A DNA stretch of 64,000 bases. Origin: Hyphodiscus hymeniophilus (taxonomy: Eukaryota; Ascomycota; Leotiomycetes; Helotiales; Hyphodiscaceae). Under the pieces are notes generated by a model that saw nothing but the letters and a program-made list of their open reading frames with translations, made no database searches and was not told the DNA's origin. This document shows positions 53,677 through 64,000 of this stretch, in pieces. The stretch lies in contig VNKQ01000010.1 in assembly GCA_016508695.1 (NCBI GenBank), positions 744,001 to 808,000 on the forward strand, given 5' to 3'. The position numbers and the translations under genes were made by a program. Position 1 is the first letter of the stretch, and every line of letters starts with the position of its first letter.

Positions 53677-56600
53677 ATGCCAACAGCAGTAGAACAGCAA
53701 CTCAGCGTCGAGAGGACGCGAGTTCGAGATCTCCTCAGGTCTGTTTTCAGACTCTCTCCGTATTTGTAGGCTGTATTGCTGATTTCCTCTGCTTATTGAC
53801 AGATATTACAAACCAAATCTTAAAAGGCCACAACCAGCACTTCGACATGACAGCGTCGTGGAGAGTTGCGATGCCCCCAGAACACTCTCCGATAGCCCTC
53901 TACCCTCCATAACTCTCGCCGCAGAGGCATCAGATCAGGTTCCAGACGATCCGCAGCTACTATCCCACGATCCGACCTTGACTGCTTTTGCGCAGCTAGG
54001 AGCCTTCCGTTTGGACTGTCGGCGTAGTTTCATCAGCCTAATGGATCACGATAATCAATTCATTCTCGCGGAAGCTACGAGGAGCGTCAGTCTCAGCGAT
54101 CAGAAGGTATGTGATGACGGAGATGAGGTCTATCTGGGCGCCAGGGTCTTGGATATGGTATGGGGAGTTTGTCCGAATACCATCCAAGTCTTCACCGCAA
54201 AGGATGGACATTTGAACGTTGACACGGACATGGTTGTCGCGAACCAAGATTGCTATGTTATGAATGATCTTTCAGCAATTGCTGCGTACAAGAATCGGCC
54301 GTATGTCGCTGGATGGCCGCACATGCGCTTCTATGCCGAGGTTCCAATCCGCAGCCCGACGGGGCACGTAATTGGGACGTTTTGCGTTGTAGATGACAAG
54401 CCAAGGGATGGGCTGGACCAAAAGGGGCTGCTTGCCCTGAACGAGATTGCTTCGGCTATAATGAAGCATCTCGAGCTCATTCAAATGCAACACAATCTCC
54501 ATCGAGCAGAAGAAATGGTAAAAGGCTTGGGGGTGTTCGTTGAGGGAAAATCGGCTCCCATGCCACAGTGGGTGAACGACGATGGAAGTGGACTGGAATC
54601 TCTCAGCAAAAGGCCAACAATGAGCCGAACAGGAACAGCAGAAACGCTGTCCACCGTGTCTGGATCTAGAGCGAGTGTACAAGAATCTGCTCATTCCAAG
54701 CCCATCACGAATGGTCATTCCTCATCGTCGAAAGTTTTCGATGAAGCAAGTACGATACCCGACGACAGAAAGAGCTCCTCGACCTCTGACATAACTGCTT
54801 ATTCGAGAGAAGGTAAGATGTCGACGCTTGATGGTACGATGACATCAGAGTCATTGGCAGCTGCTGGAACGAAGCAGTTGTTCTCGCGAGCCTCGTCTCT
54901 GATACGGGAGGCTCTAGATCTCGATGGGATATTGTTTGTCGATGCATTTACTCGGAAGTCCGCTGCAGACCCCGTCAAATCCACCCCTATGTCTTCCGAG
55001 TCTGCTCACTTGGAAGGCATACCTGACACGCCTGCCAATAACAAGAGTGAATGGTTCGATGATGGAAGTCCAGTTCCTGTTGCCGCCAGTATACGCGCAA
55101 ATCATGACCCTGTGCCCAAGAAGCCGGAGCCTCATCGTCGTTCTTTAACGAGCGAGTTACTAGGCTATTCAACGCACGGGCTGCTAACCTTGCTCGTCAT
55201 TCGTCTTCATCCCGACATGTGCCATTACCTCATTCCACCCTCCGCGGGCTATTGCGTAAATATGCACATGGGCATACTTTCGTGTTCGATGAAGAAGGAT
55301 CTATCGTTCAGGATGCCCCTGAAACGGATCAGACTCGGATTACCGAAAGCACAAATGGCGCTACGAACACCAAGCGTAATCTGGAAGCGGAAGATTTATG
55401 GGCCAAGCAATTGCTTGAAATCTGCCCCAGGGCAAGGTCGATTATATTTTGCCCACTTTGGGATCCCCTGCGGGATCAGTGGTTTGCCGGGTCATTAGCA
55501 TGGACAAGTGATCCCACTAAGATTCTTCAATCTGCAGATGTAACATACCTAGCAGCTTTTGGTAGTTGTATTATGTCCGAAAAGTCAAGACTTGATGCTT
55601 TGACAGCTGATCGTGCCAAAGCCGATTTCATCTCTTCGGTCTCTCATGAGCTGCGAAGTCCACTTCACGGTGTTCTGGCTACCGCAGAGGCTCTCCAGGA
55701 GACTTCAACTGGCTTAGCGCAAGACGATATGATACGAACAATTACTATCTGTGGCGAAGTGCTACTAGATACTATGGATCAGATGTAAGTGCCGAATTCT
55801 TGATCTCCATATTGCAAAGGTCCTAATTCTCCAGTTTGGATTATGCCAAGACGAGCAATTCGGCAAAATCGTCAAAATTAGGACAGAAGCTTGACTCTCG
55901 GCCGAAGAACAGCTCACCCTTAGACTTAAGTGTCCTCGTCGAGAGTGTGATGGAAGGTGTGTTCGCTGGACACAAGTATCGAAAGGGCGCTCTTCAATCA
56001 CTGGACAGTTATAGTCAGTCGAACGATTCGACCCTCAAAAACATTGCTCTTTCGAACGAAACCGTCGTCGTTATCCTAAATGTTGAATGCCAGGCATCTT
56101 GGATTGTGGAATTGCAGAGCAGCAATTTAAAGAGGATACTTATGAATCTTTTCGGAGTAAGTTGATGGAGAAAAAAGAAAATGACCAGGCTGTCTCTGAA
56201 GCAATTGCTCCCGAGGCATGTCTCGCGATCGACCCGCTCCTTGAAAAGGACGCAATTACTGACTCATCTTTGACCTAGAATGCGTTGAAATACACCCAAT
56301 CCGGATTTGTGCAGGTCTCGTTGAAATCCAAGATTACCCCAGCGAGCTCAAAGTCTCCTGCTCAACGTATTGTAACGCTGCAAATCGACGATTCCGGAAA
56401 AGGAATGTCGAAAGACTACCTGAAATATCAATTATTCACGCCTTTTGCTCAAGAAGATCAAATGGCGATGGGCACTGGATTAGGCCTTTCCATTGTCCGG
56501 CAACTAGTCACAGACCTACGTGGAACAATCGACGTGCAGAGTGACATTGGATTCGGAACGACTGTAGAAGTGACCGTACCAATCGAATTAACACCTCCTG

Positions 56601-57976
56601 AATTTCCCGAACCAGCGGCTCTGGATGACAGCAAACTTGTACTGGAAACTGGGAGACAATGTAGAGGTCTTACGCTATGCCTTGTTGGCTTCGAATATCA
56701 CGGGCCAGATCTTGGGGAAGATCCAACAGGGATTCTGAACGCATCCGCAAGAAGGATGCTAGCTCTCAAAGCCTCACTCGAAACAATGGCTTCGACGTGG
56801 TTCGGAATGGAGGTTGCCGCGGCTTCGTCCTTAAGTTCCGCAAAGGGGGACATTTTGGTTGGCCTCCATTCGAAGATAGAGCTAGCGGAAGGCCACGTGC
56901 AAGAGCAGGCTTTGGTCATCTTCGAAGATAATACTGAACGAGATTGTTTGCGCGGTGCTCAAGGCGTTTTTTATCTTTCCCAACCGTAAGTCAACCCGCA
57001 TTTGAGTTGAGCACCTTGCGAAACCACCCATTATCAGAAACTACCTCTGGGAGATCATTCCGAGAGCCGCGTCCATTGAGAGACCACCGATTGTCAGGAC
57101 TAACTCTTTTCTAGCGCTGGCCCGCAAAAGATGGCTCGTATTCTTTCGTTGTGTTTAGACTATAACGCCGCGGTGGTCGACAAAGAGAATCACCACGAGA
57201 CATCAGGGTCTAATGAAACCGCGGCGAGTGGGCAACTCCCGTCTGGAAATGCAACACTACTAGAGAAAGTCCCTACGCATGTCCAAACCGATCGGCATTC
57301 GACGGACGGTCTAGAAAACGGCCCTGGAGAGATTGACAAGTCTAAATATCTGCCACCGTCTATCCCCCTTTTCCCGGAGCCACGACAAGAACAAGCGAAA
57401 GCGCCTGCCGCTAATGCGAGGACCTTGACACTACCTTATCATAAGTCACTAGCAACCAGACTGCAACGGAACAAAGTTCTTCTTGTCGAGGACAATGCCA
57501 TCAACATGAAGGTAAGTTCTCGTCCTAGCACTTGTGTAAGAGGCGTAATACTCAAAAAGTTTAGATCCTTGTCCAATATATGCAAAAATCAAAACGAGAA
57601 TACACTACGGCCGCCAATGGTCTTGAAGCTCTCGAAATATTCCAGGCCGAGCCATTGTCATTCGGCATAATATTGATGGGTAAATTATGCATTGTTTGCG
57701 CACGCCCTTCGTTTTCACGTTGATATCACTCACACTTTACCAGATCTGTCTATGCCAATAATGGATGGTCTTACCTCAAGTCGCCATATCCGCATGCACG
57801 AGCTCGAAAACATGCTCCCACGAACTCGTATCGTTGCCTTGACATGCTTCTCGTCAACAGAGTATCAGCGTGCTGCAGAGCTAAATGGCGTGGATATGTT
57901 TCTAATCAAACCAGTGCCCATGAAAACTTTGAAACCGATTTTGGATTTGGACCCAGGGTTCTTCCCTAAGGGATGA
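53677..57976 (+). CDS. GAF-domain hybrid histidine kinase (frameshift inside exon 2)
   Basis: Two-component sensor with GAF-type input, HisKA, HATPase and receiver domains; a cytosolic phosphorelay input. Seven exons: 53677-53738, 53803-55784, 55835-56156, 56279-56985, 57115-57511, 57565-57679, 57744-57976; about 1272 aa if one base were restored. GAF-like signature near residues 180-260: RFYAEVPIRSPTGHVIGTFCVVD. Phospho-His site: FISSVSHELRSPLHG (near residue 636). ATP-binding N-box LMNLFGNALKYT, G1 IDDSGKGMS, G2 GTGLGLSIVRQL. The receiver carries LLVEDNAINMK, GIILMDLSMPIMDG and FLIKPV. The middle (270-560) is Ser-rich. Near 55165-55172 the frame changes without splice sites: one exon cannot be read continuously, so this is a pseudogene, a strain allele or a sequence error. 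Confidence 0.85.
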
Positions 57977-58705
57977 GAGGGGTACGAGAGGAAATTATGA
58001 ACACACACAAAGATTTTACGACGAAGTGATGTGGTCACGACAAGTTGTGTCTTGGTCAACACGAGGGGCTAACTGCGCTGGCTTCAGAAAAGTTTGATCA
58101 AGGTGTCCCGGATCGTTGACTTCCTTCGTAATGCGCTGGCGTGAATGCCCCGTCTAGAAGGTCGAGCCCTCAGTCTACGCCGGTATTGAAATGAAGACAC
58201 GGGAGGAAGGAAGCGGGCATCAATGGCCCAATGGGCAAGTTGCAAAGTTCTGCGGTTGGATTATATGCCAAGGGAAGCAGCTCATTAGGTACATCCTTCA
58301 GATGAGACCATAGAATACGGTTCTCACCAGCCAAGAATTTGAATTCCATCTGATCGTTGAAGTTGCAGTCTGCAAGTAATCGAGAATATTATCTAAGAGA
58401 ATCACAGACTTTTCGTTGAATTGAATACATGGCTAGTGGCAACCATGCTAGCATGCTTCCCGTGCGGTCCAAGAGGCCCGTTGCAGCTGCCTGAAAGCCC
58501 ATGTGATTTCGCCTCAGCCGCGCAAGCAAACCTGCGTCACAAGATGGAACAAGAGTCAAGCCACACGTACGACTGCAACCACAAACCAGTGACCTCAAAT
58601 AATGACATGATTCGATTCTGCGCTTCGTAAGCTTTTGCTTTCGGGCATCGAAACTTCAAATCTATCTATCGTAGAACCATATATCCGTCTGCGAATATTG
58701 CAACA
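57977..58705. other. intergenic, no gene seen
   Basis: 729 bp. No gene or structured element recognised. Confidence 0.45.
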
Positions 58706-61489
58706 ATGACGTCTTCTTCAAACCCCGCCAGAAGCTCCTCGCCATCCAACAGCTTCTATGCTCTGAGCGACGACGAGGAGGGTGAATACGATAATATTAC
58801 GAGTACAACCACTGGTAAAGGCGTCAAATTGTTATTCTCAAAAAGCAAGGTAAGCTTCTACCATGACTGCCTGCGAGAGGAAGGCATTGCGGGGTCATCA
58901 ATGGTGTACTAACAAAGCATGAATAGGTCTACATCCACCCTACACCATCGTCAAAAGACAATATACCCGGCTACATAGCACTCCTCCAACAGAAACCTCC
59001 CCCCGACTCACGTCCTACATCTTCGTCATCCGCCTCCTCAAAATCCAAGAACGCAGCCTCCCTCCTCCTTGCCTGGCTCCCCGAACACTCCCTCGGGGAT
59101 GCCCTAAATACATACGTGAAAGTCGACCTCTCAGACGGCGACAGTCCACCCAGACAATCCTACCTCGTTCCACCACCTCCTGTTACATCAATACATCATG
59201 ACTCCATCGGACACTATGCCTTCGCCATCCCAGTCTCCGCAATCTACAGCCTACTTGTGCGGCCTCCAAGTCTAGGGTGGTGGTTTGGATCTGTCATCAT
59301 CAACTCGCGAGCTGGAGATAGCTTTCCTGCTCTGTTTTTCCATGACTCAGAATGTCAGTCTACGATTCTGCAGAAGAAGAAGCGAACGAGGGAGAGTTTT
59401 GATCCGTTTGGTGCTAACGGGGAGATGTTTTGGGGTGGTGATGAGGTGCTGAGATGGTTGAAGCGTTATGTTCCTATTGAGCGGAGTGGTGCGGAACCGA
59501 ATATATATCTTGTCGAGCCGAGCTCGGAAGATAAAGAGGCTTTTGGAGGTAAGCCGGTTACTGCTGCGATCGTGCAAAAACAGGGCTCGAGTGGGCTAAA
59601 GATTGGTGGAGTGGCGGGTTCCGGTGCGGGCTCAAGTCGAGATGCGAGCATGGACCCAGTCATGAAGTTTGTTAAGGAGACGGGTTGGAACCTAATGGAG
59701 AAATTCTCGAAGGTTACGACGTTCACGAGACGGACTGCTGATTCAGTTATTGACAACCCCAAGATGCCACCACAGATGAGGAGGCTGTTAAGGAATCCCG
59801 AGGTTCAGACATTGCAGGATGAGTTCGATAGTGCGAGGATATATTTGGCGAGATGGGCAATGGGAATTGCAGAACAGAGTGAACGGGATCGCAATCAACG
59901 TATTTGGACGGCTAGGGATGTGTTAGAAATGGAGGAAACGGATGTTGGAGACTTTGAGCTGCTTGACACCGAGATGGGAAGCTTGACGATGCAAGAATTA
60001 AGAAAGACGGTCACTATGAAAGAGTGGAAGTCTTTCTTTGATGCTAGAACAGGCAGGCTACAAGTTACGGTCGACGAAGTCAAGGAACGTATATTTCATG
60101 GTGGACTGGATGCAGAGGATGGCGTCCGGAAAGAGGCGTGGCTGTTTCTTCTCGGTGTTCATGATTGGGAGTCCTCGGGCGATGAGCGGAAAGCCGATAT
60201 TGCAAGCTTGCGAGACGAATATGTCAAGTTGAAGGGAGCCTGGTGGGACCGACTGATCGATCTGGGTGGTGAAGGAGAAGAAGGAGAATGGTGGCGAGAG
60301 CAGCGTGGACGAATAGGTATGATACACTGAACTTCTCCTGCTCAAAAATAGCTAGACTAACGTATCCCATTCCTTGGGGTTCTTACAACAGAAAAAGACG
60401 TTCACAGAACCGATCGTAATATCCCTCTGTTCGCCGGCGAAGATACGCCACATCCAGACCCCTCATCCCCTTTCGCAGATGCAGGAACAAACGTACACCT
60501 GGAGCAGATGAAAGACATGTTGCTCACTTACAACGAATACAACCGCGATCTCGGCTACGTGCAAGGCATGTCCGATCTACTCGCGCCTATTTACGCAGTG
60601 ATGCAAGACGACGCAATAGCCTTCTGGGGCTTCCAACATTTTATGGATCGAATGGAGCGGAACTTTCTTCGTGATCAATCAGGCATGAGGAAACAATTGT
60701 TGACACTGGATCATCTGGTCCAGCTGATGGATCCGAAACTCTATATGCATTTGCAATCCGCGGATTCGACGAACTTTTTCTTCTTCTTCCGCATGTTGCT
60801 AGTATGGTATAAGCGGGAGTTCCCATGGACAGATATCCTGCATCTTTGGGAAGTTCTCTGGACGGATTACCTTTCATCTAACTTCCACCTTTTCGTCGCC
60901 CTCGCTATTCTCGAGAAACATCGAAATGTCATCATGGAACATCTCCAGCACTTCGATGAAGTCCTCAAGTATGGTAAGATACACCCTATCCTCCGGATCT
61001 AACTTCACTGCTTACCATTTTTAAGTCAATGAACTTTCAACAACAATCGATCTAGAGAGCACTCTTGTCCGTGCTGAGGCCCTGTTCCGCCGCTACCAAA
61101 GAACAGTTGAGGCAATAGACAAGAAGTCCAATTTCCCAGCTCCATCGCTCCGCCAACGGCAATCTGCCAACAAACCCCCTACCACCGGTCCAACACCCGT
61201 AGCTTCACCAGACCCTATCTCACAAGGCTCAAATGCTGGCGTAGGAACTTCCAATGCCAACACAAGCGCCATTTCAACTGTCACAGCTGGCTCGACAAAT
61301 AGTGGTACGATAGATAATGGGAAACGGAAAATCAGTAGTGAGCAATCGAGAAAAAGCGGCGAGCTGGTTGATCAGAGACCGAAAGTCATTAGTCCTGAGC
61401 TGAGGGAACTGCTAAGTCGGAAGGTGGAGATTTTGCCGAGGAAGGTGGTAAGGAAGGAGGGTGAAGGCTTGTCAAGTCTGAAGAAATAG
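58706..61489 (+). CDS. GYP7: Gyp7-like Rab GTPase-activating protein (TBC domain)
   Basis: Stimulates GTP hydrolysis by Rab GTPases such as Ypt7 in membrane traffic to the vacuole. Four exons: 58706-58849, 58927-60316, 60392-60973, 61026-61489; 859 aa. A Ser-rich N-terminus leads into GVKLLFSKSKVYIHPTPSS and a region typical of Gyp7/TBC1D15 (DUF3548) up to residue about 330. The TBC domain follows: RERIFHGGLDAEDGVRKEAW-type start (read VKERIFHGGLD), DVHRTDRNIPLF with the catalytic Arg finger, NRDLGYVQGMSDLLAP with the Gln finger YVQG, FFFFFRMLLVWYKREF, and DILHLWEVLWTDYL. The last exon is a disordered Pro/Ser/Lys-rich tail. The splices preserve both catalytic fingers. Confidence 0.95.
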
Positions 61490-62588
61490 GAATTGCGTAT
61501 GAACGGGATAATGGAGGATATGGCGTTTGGGGTCCGGATAGGTTTGAGGCATTAGCGAAATGAATGGTCCTCGAGGTTCTCTGTGGCATGGCACAACTCG
61601 TAGATAGCATATATAATCTACTGGTACTTATACATCGTCTTTGTATTGACAGCACCTAGATCATGTCCAGCTACTGGTCTAAAGCTGCGAGGCTTTCTTG
61701 CAAGTGTACGAGTCCTTTCATTTTGTTAAGCTCTTCCGATTCGGCGCTGCAGAAGTTTGGAGCGATGCCAAAGGCATAACAACCCGTTCTTGTAACCGAG
61801 TGGCAAAGAATGGGAGTGTATACTCCATGTCAATACTACCTATTACATAACGGTTCGAGCTCCAAGTGTTGCTATTGATGCGCGAGAGTGAACTTTTGGG
61901 GTAATGTAAGCCTCTTTCGTCTGCGAAGCAAAGTGGTATTCCGTAAACAAGCAGTGCAGCCGTAGGGCCAGTTGAAAGAGGAGTTGCGGTTAGTCTGCAA
62001 TCCTCATAGTCGATTCCATTCGCTAAACGTTTCCTGAAGCTCCAAAAAAGGATAATCTGTTTTGCGATCGCAGGATCCAAAAGAGTATAAAGAGATGGGT
62101 TGGAAGAAGGAAGCGAAACTCGAAGATGCCCAACACTTCAGTGACTTTGCCTTTGGACTTCAGTCACTACTATCCTTTACCAGGCAGGGCATAACCAGAC
62201 CGTTCTCGAAGTCTACCAGAATTTGCGACGTGCAACAAAATAATGGAAGCGAGACATGCTCACCCTGGTAAAAAGTGAATTGGCACTGCTGGAACGAGTT
62301 TGCTCCCAACTTGCGGCAGCTAAATGCTACCTTAACATGGTCAGATGTTCCTCTGGTTGAGAAGTCAAGTCAGAGAACATCAACTGACTTATGCGGCCGG
62401 TCAAAAACTCTGAAGTAGGTGTTCAGACGATTTGACTTGCAGTGTTGGTAGCATGAACGCGAAGCAGTAGTTCTGCCTTTGGAATCCGGCATGAATGAGT
62501 ATGAAAATGAATCTAATTCTATTCATACCAAACGAAGGAATTTATCTATGACCGGGGAAACTAATCCTAAAGGAACCATTTTTAGGAT
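61490..62588. other. intergenic, convergent 3' ends
   Basis: About 1.1 kb between convergent genes. The ORF 61718-62080 on the minus strand has no recognisable features. No other element seen. Confidence 0.5.
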
Positions 62589-64000
62589 CTACTCAGCGAA
62601 CTGTGCCATCCATTTCTCATCAATAGCCTCTTCCGTCAAGTAAGGTGCGGTACTCAATTCCGGATCGCGATCCTCAATCGTAAATCCATATCCGTAATGT
62701 GCGAACCTTTTAGAAACCATCAGCATCTTCCTCTGGGATCGCCTACGAGCAGAAGAGGGGCAACTCACGGATTTTCATCATGATAGTTAATCTCATAATC
62801 CTCCCACCTCACATTTTTAAGAGCTTGCATGAAATGCAAACTGCTCCCAGGCCAAATCGCAAATACTTTCCCAGTCTCAGCATTCTTATACCAACTCCTA
62901 CAATCCTCTTCCCATACTGTCCCCTTTATGAAAGTCTGAACATGCTTGTTGAATGCATCGGCAACTTCCTGCTTCGGAGTGAAGGATCTGATGTTCTCGA
63001 TTTGCAACTTCTTGATTACTTGCAAGCTGTAACCACAGATGGTGTTTAAAGGACCGATAGCAGAGCCATTCATGGCTGGCCATGTGGGACCACCGTACTG
63101 TGTCCTTATTAGCATTTCAGAAGATTTAGAACTATTGAAGTCAGAATTACCATGATATAGTTGGGAAATGATGGGACAGTCGTCCCGAGGTAGCATTCTG
63201 GGGCATCGCCGAAGTAATCCTTCAGGCTGGTGCCGCCGCGACCGATAACGGGATAATATGGGTGGTAGGAGACATCGAAACCTGTCGCGCATATGATTGA
63301 ATCGACCTCCCTCTCCACGCCATCTTCACCAACGACTCCGTTCTCCGTCACTTCTCGCACACCAGTGAAATGCACGTCAACGTTTGGCTCTTGAACCGCC
63401 TTCATATACGGATCGCCAGGCGTGACTCGTCTACAACCCACCGCAAACTTCGGCGTAAAACCGTTGAGTAACCGTTCATCTTTGATATGCTCTGCCATGC
63501 GAGCACGGTAAAGCTCTTGTGTGTCAATTTGGTACTGGGAACCCGAGAAGAAGAGGGACCAATCGCCATTGATTTGATTTTCGAAGTCACGGGCTTGAGC
63601 CACGAGTGCGGATTTGGACGAGCGTAGCAAGGCTTTTTGAGACTCGCTGTAGGCAGCGTTGGTGCCATTATTCGATGCCATTCCCACAAACCAGACGGCC
63701 GTTCGGACGAATACGTCCATGTGCTTAACGTAGGGTTGCATGCTGGGGACTGTCTGCACAGATGATGCTCCGGACCCAATTACTGCCACTCTCTCCCCTT
63801 TCCATTGCTCTCTTTGGTAACCTTCGTCCCATTGACCAGTATGCATGATCTTTCCTTTGAACTTGTCGAGGCCAGGTATGTTCGGCAACTTGGGATGGCT
63901 CAGAACACCTGTACCCTGCAACAGGAGGTCACAGGTATCCTCGAAATCTCTCACAGAGCCATCAGTCTGGGTCTGGCTTACTCTGACAGTCCACTTCCCA
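62589..64000 (-). CDS. Baeyer-Villiger-type flavin monooxygenase, 5' partial
   Basis: FAD/NADPH-dependent monooxygenase that converts ketones to esters or lactones, or a close relative; substrate unknown. The 5' part lies beyond the right edge. Visible exons: 64000-63151, 63097-62769, 62706-62589; introns of 53 and 62 nt. The type I BVMO fingerprint reads FKGKIMHTGQWDEG (consensus FxGxxxHxxxW), immediately followed by the second Rossmann motif VAVIGSGASSVQTVPSM. Then come SIICATGFDVSYHPYYPVIGRGG, the ATG FAD-contact motif, and an end FAHYGYGFTIEDRDPELS...EKWMAQFAE. The N-terminal FAD-binding GxGxxG should be on the adjoining sequence. Confidence 0.92.

Noticed and set aside
53725..53740. tRNA-like GTTCGA box B resemblance (also at 47376 and 61853)
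   Set aside because: No box A at the proper distance and no cloverleaf could be folded by eye.
61718..62080. 120-codon minus-strand ORF between GYP7 and the monooxygenase
   Set aside because: No motif, no extension; chance ORF.

Overview
The window comes from a filamentous ascomycete (Pezizomycotina). The sequence shows many short introns (mostly 45-65 nt, GTAAGT-like donors, CTAAC/CTGAC branch sites, AG acceptors), genes on both strands without operons, and a characteristic gene set: a fused PABA synthase, a fungal hybrid histidine kinase, an Mso1-type Sec1 binder, a LaeA-like methyltransferase, DUF3659-like repeats and a Gyp7-type TBC protein. A leotiomycete is my guess, made from the general feel of the proteins only. 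No tRNA, rRNA, transposase or CRISPR array was recognised. Coding sequences below are spliced models built by eye from ORFs, splice consensus and family alignment; spans run from start codon to stop codon and include introns.

Layout. 1-12 kb is housekeeping and metabolism: PABA synthase (5' end outside the window), VPS55, proteasome alpha subunit PRE5, a LOG-family phosphoribohydrolase, a CLPTM1-family membrane protein and a DAO-type FAD oxidoreductase. 13-34 kb is an island of low-complexity, largely disordered proteins. It holds three proteins sharing a distinctive C-terminal beta-like module (13.2, 16.8 and 18.3 kb), a Gly/Gln-rich LEA-like protein, a fungus-specific protein of unknown function, a 99-residue protein, an alpha/beta hydrolase with a long disordered tail, a 958-residue Lys/Pro/acidic/LEA-like repeat protein and a 1041-residue DUF3659-like repeat protein. 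35-46 kb is again ordinary: an MFS monocarboxylate-type transporter, an Mso1-like exocytosis protein, MAK16, a proline-rich protein, the mitochondrial tRNA-modification GTPase MSS1 and a 64-residue GRGGYN-repeat protein. 46.5-51.6 kb has no convincing gene. 51.6-64 kb holds a LaeA-like methyltransferase, a GAF-containing hybrid histidine kinase with an apparent frameshift, a Gyp7-like RabGAP and the 3' part of a Baeyer-Villiger-type flavin monooxygenase that runs off the right edge.

How the genes relate. Most neighbours have no functional link. The exception is the 13-34 kb island, where paralogues, poly-Q tracts, LEA-like repeats and very small first exons recur. This is the part most likely to hold something undescribed. 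Individual curiosities are a 6-nt internal microexon in the LOG gene, a GC-AG intron in the DUF3659 gene, and the broken reading frame of the histidine kinase.
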